Source of the DNA: Lasioglossum baleicum
Lineage: Eukaryota > Arthropoda > Insecta > Hymenoptera > Halictidae
Assembly (NCBI RefSeq): GCF_051020765.1
Contig: NC_134940.1
Coordinates: 13,963,712-14,027,711 of the forward strand
DNA: 64,000 nucleotides
Reading direction: 5' to 3'
In this document: positions 1-11,980 of the stretch, piece after piece
Layout: the number at the start of each line of letters is the position of its first letter
Numbering within the stretch: position 1 is the first letter of the stretch
The notes under the pieces: model-generated
What the model was told of the DNA's origin: nothing
The model's input: only the letters and a program-made list of their open reading frames with translations
Databases searched by the model: none
Made by a program: the position numbers and the translations under genes

Positions 1-1500
1 GTGTCAATAATCACACGTAAACTAAAAAATAAATTTGTTAATAATACTATTCTCTTCCTACCTTTAGTTTTGTCACTAAAAATATTTTCCGCAAATATTT
101 GAACCATAAGACTGAAATATTGCATTTCATGCTTCAATTTCTTTAAATAAAATATTTAGTTCATGTGTGCAGCATTTGACACTTTAAATAGTATGTTAAA
201 TAGTTATTCTCGAAATTCTATTTATTACTGACGCACACGTGCGATTTTTTAAGAGAATGTAAAGATCCGTTCGCTATTTATCAATGAATTTCAGATTTTT
301 GTAATCGTGCGTAATTAATCTATTGAAAATGTGCTCTTTCCCAACACACCATGAATGAGGGGATTACGGTGACTGGGTCAGTACATACTGAAAAGTTTCA
401 CTCAAATCTCACCAACAAACGGTATCCCCTGGGACCCGGTTAATGTGAGAAAGATCACATTGTATTTTTATCATGTACATATATAACGATAGTTTATTGA
501 GTAACTGTTATTGTCATTTAAAAATATATAGTAAAAACAGTAGCATCTGGAAATTTCGTTGAAAAGTTTTGAAAACTGACAAAAATGTAACGGTTCGTGT
601 TAACATCGGATATGTATTTTAGTATTTCTATACTAGATCCTTGTATCGAGAATAACTGTACAAAATTCAACTGAAATTTGGTTTTTAATTCTTCACATAT
701 TTTAAATACTGCTTACGACAATAATGTTTTTAAATATTAAAGTTTATACTGGAATGTGTAATGGATTTTTGTACGTGTACAAAGTTATTATTTCAACAAA
801 TTTCTCAATGAAATTTTTAGGGTAGATGCTTTGAAGGTAGTCTATTTATAGAACGTTTTCAACCCTGTATAATAGTGACGTATAGTTTGATTGTCCTGAG
901 ATCGGAATCATCGAAGCTCTTGCACGAGAATGTAGTCGACGCGCCAGGAAATCACCATAATTCATGATAAATCATAAACGAAGACTTCATTCATTTGACC
1001 GGTGTAATTTCTTTGGGATTTCCTTAGTTTTGACTCGGTCGGCCAGACTATACCAGATTATCGTTCTACGAGAGTCCGACGCTAAAGAATGAGGCGACAC
1101 ATTGTTTATTATTGATACATAGTTAACGTACTTTTTTAATACGGTCCACACAGAAGTTTGTAAATGTATTCATATTTTGTTGATAATTGTGTCCGAGTAT
1201 TTTTCTAGAGAAATTAGTTTACATAATATGAGGAAAATGTTTGTTTCAAAACTTGCACAACGGCAGTTTTCGAGAAAAATTTATTACTAGCTTTGCTTGT
1301 ACGTCACTAGGAAAACCGCAGCGTCGTGTGAACAGATAAAATATATCCGATGATTTGTAATGATTATTCATACTCTCAAAATATATTTGATAACGGCGTG
1401 CATCGTTTTTATTTGCATGATTTCTTCATTAATTCACTTGGAATTATTAACGGGAGAAAGACACCACCTTGAACGCGCGGTATAAGATATACAATTTATT
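1..1500. other. AT-rich intergenic sequence, nothing recognised
   Basis: No open frame with coding character and no recognisable element ends were seen here. The region is AT-rich with only short open frames. Confidence 0.6.
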
Positions 1501-1518
1501 ACAGAAATATACAGCACA

Positions 1519-1818
1519 TTATTCCGACAGTAGATTATCGAAACGGCCCGAGCGGAAAGTCCAACAAGGCTCACGCGGCAATGATTGCGTTAATGAATAA
1601 TTCAACTTCGATCTAGAACAATGTTTCATAAAATCCGAAGAAAGTTCATTAGTTTCATGACCAGTCTCAAAATAGGTCACCTTGAAGGTCTGCATTGTAG
1701 TAAGATGGTCACCGATAAGCGATTGTATAGCTATTTCGCGAAGGTTTTTGCCGTCATAAGATGGCGGTGGGTGAATCATATTGTTCGCAAGGACTTTCAT
1801 TGACCACTCGCACTCCAA
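1519..1818 (-). CDS. Weak candidate small ORF or terminal exon, unknown product
   Basis: On the minus strand a frame runs for 99 codons to a stop at 1519. The first ATG in frame gives about 93 residues beginning MKVLANNMIHPPPSYDGKNL. A polyadenylation hexamer AATAAA (minus strand, plus coordinates 1495-1500) lies about 20 bases after the stop, which is unusually well placed and is the main reason for listing it. No family is recognised, there is no signal peptide or membrane segment, and no convincing splice acceptor was found upstream. It could be a short gene, the 3' exon of a minus-strand gene, a dead remnant, or chance. Confidence 0.2.
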   Translation of the reverse strand: MECEWSMKVLANNMIHPPPSYDGKNLREIAIQSLIGDHLTTMQTFKVTYFETGHETNELSSDFMKHCSRSKLNYSLTQSLPREPCWTFRSGRFDNLLSE

Positions 1819-1975
1819 TCACGATTTCAACTCGTAAACTTTCTACGCTAAAGTGTGCAATGACGAGTTACGCCTACTCGTGAATATACACTGCGGAGCA
1901 TAACTGTAGCACCACTAAAATTTTCAAGAGTTTCGAACGTTTATACGGTGTGTTCGATTTAAGCGAGGACTTGTA

Positions 1976-2498
1976 TTGGGTTGTGTAATAAATTCCCTCG
2001 TTTTTCTTATTTTATTTTTTCCCGCTATTTTGTGTTTTGTTATGTGAAGTATACATATTGTATATGCACTTTAATCTATCATATTAATGTAGATATATTA
2101 ATATGCAATTGTTCGAATTAATCAATTTTAATCAATTTTCAGGCTTTTTCAATGGAAGTTCCTGGAGGCAGAAAAATTAATTTTCGACATCTTCTCGAAA
2201 TCTCACTCAAGTTGCGTGGCACCCAAGCTCCAAGTTTTTGAGTAAAGCCGCTTGGGTGACATGCAACTTTAGTGAGATGTCGAACAGATGTCAAAAATGA
2301 ATTTTTCAGCCTCTTGGAACTTCCTTCGAGAAAGCCTAAAAATTGATTAAAATCAATTAATTTGAAAAATTGAAGCAGATAGGTTTGCAGAGCAAGAAAA
2401 AGACTTGCAAATGCATGTGTACACTTTACCTAACAAAACACAAAATCGCGGGAAAAAAATAAAATACAAAAAACGCGGGAATTTATTACGCAACCCAA
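1976..2498. mobile_element. Mariner-type palindromic MITE, TA-flanked
   Basis: The two halves are near-perfect inverted copies meeting near 2240. The outer ends read TTGGGTTGTGTAATAAATTC on the left and the inverse TTGGGTTGCGTAATAAATTC on the right, each bordered by TA (1974-1975 and 2499-2500). The arms match almost all along about 250 bp. There is no transposase, so it is a non-autonomous fold-back element. TA duplications and ends of this kind are typical of mariner. Confidence 0.85.
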
Positions 2499-3274
2499 TA
2501 TATCGCTAATACCGTCAGCTCGATGAACTTTGTCGTTCCATATCTCGGGAATGGTTTAAGTTTAAGCTAAAGACGCGTATAGACAGTATTTTGAAAACGT
2601 GCAAGAATAGATAATAAATAATATAGAGTTTCCGTTTAAAAATCTAGTGTTCACAGGGGATTTCAAGGTCGTGTGAATATCAGCATGATATAGGCCCTGT
2701 CATGTGCTACCACTTTTTGTCTGAATCGTTTTTTTACATTTAACTGTTCACACAGTGAACTGAAACACTGATTTCTACATGTTAATAGTGTTACGAGAAA
2801 AGAGTTAAAATAGAAACTGTATGAAAAGGGAGTCAAAATATTATTTTTTTCTGAAACAAAGTATTATTTGACTGGTGTAACAAAAGTTATACAAGTTTTT
2901 GAAATGAAGAAGTTCAATAAATAATCTGTGGAACTTTCTTTCTCGCGCGTTAATTCAAAAATAGGGATGCTCCTAACTAATTTTTCTCAAAATTTCTCCA
3001 CAGGGAGCGACGCTCTAACTTGTTACCCCCTGTGTTATTTTTGCAGAGTTAAAAAATCTGAAAAATATGGGTGACGCTATAGTTAGGCAGCGCAGTGTCA
3101 ACACGAATGACCTACCGCTCGGTCAAACAGACCTGATCGTACGTTAGACAAATGTGTCGCTGATTTCACAAACCGCTAGGCGATATCTCAGCCAGTACAG
3201 CTAGCTTGTATCCGGTTAGGTTGGTTGCTAGAGTTTGGTAGCCTTCTCCTTTTAACGATGGGACACGATTGTAC

Positions 3275-3391
3275 ATGCAGCAGGAAAATGCGATAGCGAG
3301 ACGGGTGAAGAAAGAAGTGAAGAAGAAAGTTCGAAAGCTGCGAGGTTACTCGGACTCCGATACGGACGACGATGAGTTCGAGGATGACCTG
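3275..3391 (+). CDS. Candidate first coding exon, charged N-terminus, gene unassigned (possibly Moesin)
   Basis: An ATG at 3275 opens 39 codons ending exactly at a consensus donor (ctg|gtaagc) at 3391/3392. The peptide starts MQQENAIARR, runs through a Lys/Arg-rich stretch and ends in GYSDSDTDDDEFEDDL. The amino-acid pattern and codon use look coding, unlike the surrounding DNA, and the upstream region is GC-richer as expected of a promoter. The exon ends in phase 0, the same phase as the first Moesin exon seen at 17228. An alternative Moesin N-terminus is therefore possible, but direct joining would skip most of the F1 lobe. It may instead belong to another gene. The peptide continues in frame after the donor to a stop at 3577, so an unspliced reading is the alternative. 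Confidence 0.4.
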
Positions 3392-3847
3392 GTAAGCGTC
3401 AAGAGGCGGGATTCGATTTTTAATTGCAAGAACGACTACGGTCTCTCCAGGGAAATCCCGAAACCATGCTACTCGCGGATACGATACAGACTCCCTCGCG
3501 ATAATGTCAGAGTTATTTCAAGCGGAAGACCTGAGAGTGACTCATCTTGTATATCGTATATGTATAAAAGGCAGTAAGCGGAAGAAACAGCGTTAGGGAA
3601 TGATTAAGCGGTGCAGATAAAGAGCGGGGAGAGGTTAAACGAATGTCGAGAAGAAGTTATAAAATCATACATAATGCTGTAATTAAAACGCAATTATTCC
3701 GAAGTAGATAAATGGGACAAGTTGGCCCAATTAATATCCAGTAGATTAATGGGACTAAATGTTTTGACCCTTGTCCGCTGTTCAGCACGTTTATATTTCA
3801 CCAATGAAATTGGGCATTCGATTCTGGAAGACATCTAGTTCTATAAA

Positions 3848-3951
3848 CATGGTGTCCCAAAAATGTTGTATCTTCCTTTGTGACAAAGTTACTTGAAATG
3901 ACCTTACGAATCATCCCTTTCAAGGAAGTAATATTTTTGGAACATCCTGTA
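3848..3951. mobile_element. Short inverted-repeat MITE, ends like GGTGTCCCAAAAAT
   Basis: The left end GGTGTCCCAAAAATGTTGTA and the right end, read inverted (GGATGTTCCAAAAATATTAC), are diverged inverted repeats enclosing about 50 bp. This matches the common insect pattern of elements ending in a 'gggtgtcccaaaa' motif next to TA. Confidence 0.5.
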
Positions 3952-6829
3952 TACGGACTGTCGATATTTGATTTAACTTAAATATTTCTGTCATCATAAA
4001 AAACAAGGGGTTTGCTTTCCAGTGTTCTCGAACAAGGGTTAAGATTCGTTCGTATTTCAACTTTCAAAAGTACACATCTACTCGTTATTCATGCGACTGG
4101 CTGAAGCAGCACTCGTCGCCTATGTTTTACCGAGTCTGTGTGCGTTCTGTTAGGTTTCGTTTGATCATGGTTCGCAGAGCAGGCGTCAGTGTGCAAACAC
4201 AATCTTTCAGAAATTATACCCGTCTCGGAGAGAGATGTTAGTTCACGCGCGAATTATCTTTGCGCTTTCAAGCGATACCGATGGCGTAGCGTAGCCCTTG
4301 AACGTTTCGCAAAGAAGATACGAGCTGAAAGAAGATGTCGTTAATTTTACTTTGAAAGTAGTGCGGTTTATCTCGTTGCTGGAACGTTACGTGGAAACCG
4401 TATACTATGTAACAGGCTCCAGTATTTTGAACGGTTGCTTCAACTCCTCCATAGTGTCCGGATTTCTGTTCAGCACAAGAGAATAAGTTTACTCATTGTA
4501 CCTGTTTTTTTTTTAATCTAGTGAACAAATAATGTGTCGCACAGACGGTCAGGTATGATTTAACGTTCGAAGTGTATGTAGAAGCCGTATCGTGCTCTGC
4601 TACGGCAGAGATGGCTGAAGCGAAGGGATTAGATACAACTGGCATAGCAATGAATTTCTTCAAAGTTTGTTAAAGCCTATAAATGGATTTTGCCGATTCA
4701 CCCGTTTGTAGACTAATTTTTCACCGTTACCGCGACAAGTGTGTCACTTATACATATAGTCGCGTTCACTATATACACAGAGTCTGTTCAGTAAAATCAG
4801 AACATTCCTGCTCGGCGAAGTCATCTACTTGATTAATATAGATAACAGTTAGTATCTCGTCGCTATCCATCACTGGAACAAAGTATATATTCTGCAATAT
4901 AAATTGGCTAAGTTTTTATCCTTTATCTGACGGAGGGGATTTATAATATTATCTATATTGTGTGTTTCTAGAGATATCATAGCCTTTGATTGCTAACGCT
5001 TAGTAGTTGGAATCAGCAGAAGTTCAATTAGTACACGAAGTAATGGCCTTCTGTACAATGTGAATGAAAAGCGCGATCTTCAAATGTATAAAAAGTCGAG
5101 TGCATTTAATTCCTCGAGTACAAGTAGGATTAATATTTATAAGTCGACTTAATCTGATTAAATAATTTTTGCTTGGAACAATTTTCCTCTGAATTGTTCG
5201 TGTTAGCAGTTTTAATGCTACAATTCTGATGAATTTTAATACATGCAGAATTTCGAGGAACATTTCGAGCTGAAGTTAGCATAGAAAGTTTAGAAAAGTT
5301 TTTCTGAAAGTTGGTTGGAAAGATTAGAAAATTTCGAAGTTTAGAATACAGGCCCCGGAACATGCGATGTGGCAACACCAATCCGATCAGCTGGTCCGAT
5401 CCAGCTACTGCACATTTGCAGTTGCATGTAGAGACAGCAATAATACAACGCGAACGACTTCAAGTCGGACTGAGACAGCGTTGCCAAATTTACCACGTTC
5501 CGGACTGTGCTAGAGACGTTTTAATAAACAATTAGACTCTTTTTTTCACATGCTTTGCACCTATTAAAACCAGAGAATTTGGAAAAGAATCGTCTTGATA
5601 TCATTGATAGGTTTGTAAACGTACATAACATGCACAATTAAACAGCCGGTATAATGAATTTACGATACAATGTCGATTAGTTAAATTTTTTATTATGATG
5701 ACATAACTACGGATGGGTCGTGTGTGATCCAAGAAGATTTTTATTAACCGAGATACGTTGGTCATCAGTGGATGGTGTGTTTGTAGTGATTTCGTCAATT
5801 GCAACCACGCGATCAGTAGAGAATCGTGCAATCATTCACAATGACTTTAGTAGTTTCGACAAGGACTCAGCTGTGGGTCTCATTACGTGAGAAACATTCG
5901 TTTATGCGAGGATAGCCACCGGGGTGGGTCACAGCGTTCACATTGGTGTACTCTTGAAACAACTTAAACATAACAGCACGACGTGAAAGTATATTTTGGG
6001 ATCCCTAACCTGAACCTGGGGAAATCCTGTTGTATATTGACCAAGTAATAGTACCCACAAGAGTATAAAAGATTATTCGTTCGAATTTGGAATCCGTGTA
6101 TTTATTTTGATTTTATCAACAACCCAATATATAAGAATTATTAAAACTTTCCACACCATAACTACATACGATAAAAACAGCATTTTTCAATTCCGGCGAA
6201 CTTAATTAAATCGTTTTTGCTTCTGCATAAATTTCGAATTTGCATAAAGTTTCAGAACGCAGCCAAGAGTAACTATACATACTTGTTTGATCAACATGAC
6301 ATATAGCACACTCTCTTAGTCAGATTTAATGTAGTGCTTTAGTACAGGTACATAAAAGCAAACAGCCTTGAAATATGAGCGCTTGCACCCGTATCACGAA
6401 AAATATTTTACTAACCACATTTTTATTAACCAGATATACGGGTTAGTTTCCACTGAGAAATTACAGAATCAGTCTAATTATAGGCGAAGACTATAACGCG
6501 GTAGAATATTTTAGTTATTGACGTAAGCTGTAACAAAGTTATTTTGATCGGATTCAAAAGCGTAAAGGGTGGTTCATAATTCGCGAACTAGCTTTAAAAT
6601 GTCACCGCCTTTTACTAGATTAATTATATTAAATTGATTCCATGACTGCTGTTAACATCGTAACGACCCGATTTCTGCCTTAATATTCTTCTCAAGCTCT
6701 TCCGTTCATTATTAAAATTATATACCTAATTGATGATGTTTATTCACTGTTTTGTTTATCAATTTTTGGAGATATTTAATTCATTTCCGTTGGAGGGTTA
6801 AAGTAAATGTAGGCAACCAGTAAATTTCC
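3952..6829. other. Intergenic, no gene recognised
   Basis: Open frames here are short and lack coding character or usable splice contexts. The stretch near 5340-5530 is GC-richer than its surroundings and holds a 74-codon frame, but no family is recognised. Near 6123 a CAACCCAATA motif resembles a mariner end without a visible partner. Confidence 0.45.
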
Positions 6830-7380
6830 TTCCGTGAAAGGATGAGGAAGTTGTTCTGGTGATTGTAGCCGCGAAGAGAATCGTAAGCGGTCGCCGTCGG
6901 ATCGCGACTTAACGGACACTCGGTATGTGTTTCATTGGAAACGAACGTTCCATATGTTACAGCCTAATAGGAAAAAAAGAAGGCACGGAGACGAGCACAG
7001 ACAGCTCCGAACACATTGTACCGGAGGCGTGTTGTTTTATTAGCGGCTCCGGTCATGTGTGTTACGTCAATTGCATGAAAATAACGCAGGATGACTCATT
7101 ACGGCAGACACCATTTAAGGAAACGAGAAAAGCGTCCACCGTTCACTTTATCCAAACGGCAGTCGCCTTTTATCGGTATGTGACCTTGCGGGCGTGACCC
7201 CGGTCTGGATTTATTTACTATCAAAATTCGACGTGTGTGTTACGAAGTTTTACTTCCCGGATGCAACCGTGAGTCATGCGATTTTGGCGAGTCTTATTAT
7301 TAGCGGTTCGCGTTGCCGTCGCGCGTCGTTCAACAGAGTTGGAAGAGCAGATCGGTGATTATGCGTTTTGATGTACGGTG
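6830..7380. promoter_or_regulatory. GC- and CpG-richer island, possible regulatory region or non-coding exon
   Basis: This stretch is clearly richer in G, C and CpG than its flanks, for example the block at 7290-7340. It holds a 90-codon plus-strand frame (6925-7197) whose peptide resembles no family. It sits upstream of Moesin, so an alternative untranslated exon, promoter or enhancer is possible. Only base composition supports this. Confidence 0.2.
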
Positions 7381-7774
7381 CAGGTCTCTCGATTTGATAA
7401 AACTGTTTTGTAATCGTTGATTAAGTAAATGACTGATGTTCCACAGCAGACAGTGAATCGGAAGAGCAACCTATATAGGTGTTCTTACCTGTGAACTGTG
7501 GATTATTACGCAACGCTTATGCTAGACTCCAGCGATTAGCCGGCGTTATACCGAGAGCCACAGGTAGTTTTTCGACGTTTCCTCTGTAACCCTTTTTTTC
7601 CCCACTCTCATCGATGATGTATAAGCTATTTGTGTTATCGATCTGTATTACAAGGACGTCTTGATAGTGTGATCTTAACACATGTCGAGATCTGCATATT
7701 ACGTATGCACGCATGAGACATATTTCCTTTCTCGTTTCGTCCACCGGTCGCAGTCGTATCAACTGTCAATGCCG

Positions 7775-8045
7775 GATAAAATATTTCCTCCGGGTAGAGC
7801 GGTTTCAGAAATAAATAGCGAAAGTATCGCTGTTGAATCATGAAATAAATGATTAATTCCCAGTGATTTATACCCATTTCCTCTGGGTGGGGCACTTTAA
7901 GAAATAAGTAGCAGTGTCAAGGTAACTTTGTTTATGATTTTTAAGTGATAACTTTAATCATGAGATACAATGATTAATTACCAGTAATTTATACCGAGTA
8001 ATTTTCTCTGGGTAGAACACTTTAAGAAATAAATCGCAAAATCGA
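7775..8045. repeat. Diverged tandem duplication, unit about 170 bp
   Basis: Two successive copies share 'taaatgattaattcccagtg' or 'tacaatgattaattaccagt', followed by atttatacc, a 'tttcctctgggt' motif and 'cactttaagaaataa'. A third partial copy of the first part precedes them. The array ends at the hairpin arms around the transposon at 8082. Confidence 0.6.
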
Positions 8046-8081
8046 GGTATTGTGGTGAGATGACAAGAAGGTCTCTGGCAG

Positions 8082-8203
8082 CAGTGTCGTTAGATGAGGG
8101 AGAGGTTACCCTCTCTCCACCAGTAATGTAATGGGGGTAACAGCGTCAGGGGAAGGGGAGGGGAAGGTAGAGTGGGGATACAAGTCTTGATCTAGCAACA
8201 CAA
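8082..8203. mobile_element. hAT-like MITE, CAGTGTCGCCAGAT family (diverged copy)
   Basis: It begins CAGTGTCGTTAGATGAGGGA and ends with the diverged inverse tctagcaacacaa. The interior has the family signatures 'ggtagagtggggatacaagt' and 'gaggttaccct'. It lies between two inverted arms (about 8046-8075 and 8206-8234, 'gtggtgagatgacaagaag' type), so it either sits inside an older fold-back element or has captured flanking arms. Confidence 0.65.
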
Positions 8204-8535
8204 CCCCGGGGATCTTCTTGTTATCTCACCACAGTATCTCTGTTTATAATATTTAAGTAATAACTTTCGTTGTGAAATGAAGCTACAATTATGGTATATC
8301 ATGGGATGATTTTAAAGGTGCTTGTCGTTAAATTGAATAATTTTATTCAATAATACTTTATTCTCTATGTACATAGTATTTTCTCTGATATTTCAGTTAA
8401 TATTAGGGATACCCAAGTTTGCTAACATTTCGTGTGAAATCAATCTGTAATTAATTAGACACTGTACTAAATATTACTGAATTATATAAATATAAAAAAG
8501 CGACTGCTAAGAATTCTTAAGAATAATTAGAGTTA

Positions 8536-9175
8536 CAGTAAGGAGCATAACTGATTCTACTCACTTTAAATCAGAATAACTTTTTTATGAATGGACCAAA
8601 CGACTTCAATTTCTCTGTAAGGCTAGAAGAATTAGTTTAGTAAATGATGTGTAAAAAATATGTCGAAAAAATGCATGTGGACGGAATTGTGAAAAACAAT
8701 AGTAAAAATTGATTTTTACAACTTTTTTAGCTGGCCCAATAACGAAAATTTAAAAGATGTGTCTGGTCAACTGGTATATATTATATACGTTTGCGAATTA
8801 TAAACGATCAAAAGTGGTAAAAATTGCAGTTTTTCAAAATCTCGGTCTTTTTACCACTATTGATCGTTTATAATTCGTAAACCAATTAACCAATTTCAAT
8901 GAAATTTTCGGAGCGTATATAATTTATACCAGTTGACAAAACACATTTTTTAAATTTTCGTTATTGGCCCAGCTAAAAAAGTTGTAAAAATCAATTTTCA
9001 GTATTGTTTTTCACAATTCCCCGACCAAATGCATTTTTTCAACTTATTTATTAGACGTCATTTGCTAAACGAATTCTTCTAGCCTTACAGAGAAATTGAA
9101 GTCGTTTGGTCCATTCATATAAAAGTTATTCTGATTTAAAGTGTGTGGAATCTCTCTCATTTATGCTCCTTACTG
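8536..9175. mobile_element. 640-bp fold-back element, TA-flanked
   Basis: The left end is CAGTAAGGAGCATAA and the right end the inverse TTATGCTCCTTACTG, each bordered by TA. The arms stay complementary over about 300 bp each (for example 'ggaccaaacgacttcaattt' on the left and 'aaattgaagtcgtttggtcc' on the right) and meet near 8840. There is no transposase. Size and TA borders point to a Tc1/mariner-type non-autonomous element. Confidence 0.85.
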
Positions 9176-10291
9176 TACTATAATAATCTGAATAATTTTG
9201 GTTTGCAATATCATTTTAACGAAGCAGTTTCCTATTCAGAATTAGTGTTTCCTTTATCACAGTCATATAACATTTCGAAATTTTTGTTTCGCGGTAAACA
9301 ACACATTGTAGATTGGTTTCCATGTCAATTGATATCAAATAAAATGTCGCTAACGTACAGGGTGATTCACGTAACAAAAATAAGTCTTCACCTCTTTCCC
9401 GATTGCAACTAGATAACAATGTTCCCAGGGAAAGATGAGAACGATAACCTTTTTTCACAGGTGCGCTATTGCATGCGGATTTTACAGTCGCATCATTTAT
9501 GTTTAAAGGGATACGTGTATCTTTCTTTGCATATATGAAACTATCACGGTCATTCTGGGTTAAAAAAATGGTACGATAAATAGTGGCAACAAGTGATTAG
9601 TTTGTGACATATTATAAATAAACGTCTTTATCAAAGAAGATGCTCGAGAAATTGCTCTACGATAAGTTGTTACACACAAGGGAACTACGCGGCTTGATAA
9701 ATCGATATCGCTGAACAAGTTATGGTGTCTTATACATAGTACTAGAGATATTATCAATAAGTAAGGCACTAAACATTTGATGTATCGTGAACGTACGGCA
9801 AAGAAGTTCTAATGTTTGTTCAATTTTTTAAATTAAATCACGATTAAGTCTTATTTCGTTAATCTCGTCCACATTAACACACAGTAACAATTTTTAAAAT
9901 TGAATCACGAATAAGTCTAGATCATCCTCCTTCTCTTGATGATACTTCACGAGAAGGATATGCTCAATTTGGGTTATTAAGCCTCTGCGACAAAACAGTG
10001 TGTACCATGTGTATGTAACAATCTTTTGTCTGGAGAAAATGTCGAGCGTAATTTTGCTATGACATTGTTCAGCAGAAAAAGTATCTTGAACTTTACATCT
10101 GGTTTACATTCAAATATTTTTGATCATTTGATTTGTATAATACATCAAGATTGTATAATAAATCAAGGATAAAATGAGAAGAATTAATAAGTAAATAGTA
10201 CAAAATTATACATTAATACAAAGACTTATAAAATTGATTAATTTTTAATTAATAAAGGGGTCACCAAGAACTAGTAGAACCACAGGATTTA
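9176..10291. other. Intergenic, no gene recognised
   Basis: AT-rich sequence with short open frames only. A lone 'tacagggtgattcacgta' near 9357 resembles a solo transposon end but has no visible partner. Confidence 0.5.
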
Positions 10292-10601
10292 ACAAGGGAA
10301 GTGTCCGACTTCGATTTTGATAATCTTTTGTGAGACGATGGTATATGGATACCTAATGATGTCTGCAAAATATTAAGTGTAATTACTCAATAGTTTGAAA
10401 GATATAAACAACTTAATTTTCACGCAACCTGCTTACACGGCTAATGGAACTTCGAAAGGTATGAAAGTTTAATTGTTTATATCTTTAGAATTATTGAGTA
10501 ACTAAACCTAATATTTTGCAGACATCATTAGGAATCCATATACCATCGTCTCACAAAAAATTATCAAAATCGAAGTCGGACACTTGTGGTCCATCCCTTG
10601 T
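10292..10601. mobile_element. About 310-bp palindromic element
   Basis: Left arm 'gtgtccgacttcgattttga' and right arm 'tcaaaatcgaagtcggacac' are perfect inverses. The pairing continues inward through 'gagacgatggtatatggat' and the 'gcagacatcattagg' blocks to about 10440. The outer ends share ACAAGGG. No target duplication could be fixed, so the superfamily is open. Confidence 0.75.
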
Positions 10602-11980
10602 AAGAGAATTTTTCTTAGATCAAGGCTTTAGTAAATACAGTATATGGTGCCGTTAATACTTTAATGTTCAGCGATCTCTATTCTTTAATTCATGCAGTTT
10701 CAGTTTAAAGACAATGGTGACCTGCGAAATGTTTAATATTTGCAGTGCTGACAATTTTCTTTAACCAAGACATTTTGCATAGCCGTGAGAACTAAATCAC
10801 CGTTTGACCATGTGATTGAGGTACATTTTTTTCACCCAGAATGAATGGCATTTAAACGGCTTATTCATATGCTTTAACACTAACGTATTTTCATTCTTTG
10901 GACGCATGCCAACCATAATACTAACAACTGGAAGAGTGGACATCCGTTCTTCTCTAGGGTAAGTAGCCACGTGTCTGATCAGCTTAATGAGCCATTTGCA
11001 CACGTACTTACATTCCTCGCACTTCACGTTGTTTAAGCACGTTTAACGATAACGCGGTTCTCTGTTTTGAATAATGTTTACGAAAGAGCTCGGCACGTGA
11101 AGCAACGTACAACAATCTTGTTAACCTGTAATGAATACCTTTGGATAAAAACGAACAATCCCAACGAAGTCACTGATATTTCCACTTTGATCGAGACTTC
11201 GGCACGTTAGGCTATCTCTGACGATTTACGGATCCACAGAGCCTTCAAACTTCACGCAATGTTTTGCAAGCAAAAATGTTGAACAACTGATAATAGTTCG
11301 CAGGATGATGAACAGTGTCCCGTTTCCCAATTTCTTATCTATTTGTGATGCTTCCAACCTTTGTTCTTAGTTCACGGTTATTTCTCGCGCATTACAATAG
11401 CGATAAGAAATCAGTATGCACATTTTTGTTCGATTTTCATGTTCTCAATTCGCAACCGGCACGATTCATCGATGTCCTTGGAGCATGATTGTGCTGTGCG
11501 ATTTATATATCCACGATAGAATGACATGTTTTCAAGACCATGAAGTCAACTCGGTTGGGAACACACTGCGATACCATTTCATAATTGGAACTCGATTATC
11601 GTTGCCTTTCGAAGAACAAATGAAACTCGATACACTTTTCGTCGAATTGTTTCTCAAGTCCTACTTTAGTAGTCTCATCCGAATTAAAATTTTCGAATTA
11701 TAATTATTTAAAGAAAAAACGATGCAGATACGTCGTCGATAATGAATTGATTTGGGAGTTTAAATCAATTTCAGAGCATATTTCGTTTTCGATCGTTCGA
11801 ACTGTCCCCGATCAGTCTCATTTTCGACTAGTATGATCGTACACCCAAAGTGAAATCAGTATTGTGATGGAATTGGCAAATAATTGCAGGTGCTTCCGTG
11901 CGGCCTACGAAAATTCTGGCACGTAAGACCGTATTTACAAATTTTCTAACCCGTAGACGTGAATCGAAAAATATAATTGC
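10602..11980. other. Intergenic, no gene recognised
   Basis: No coding-like frame, element end or structured RNA was recognised. Confidence 0.5.

Noticed and set aside
4081..4320. Less AT-rich stretch considered as a promoter or tRNA gene
   Set aside because: No A/B boxes, cloverleaf pairing or adjacent coding exon could be seen.
6925..7197. 90-codon plus-strand frame in the GC-richer block
   Set aside because: The peptide has no recognisable domain, and no splice donor or polyadenylation signal supports it.
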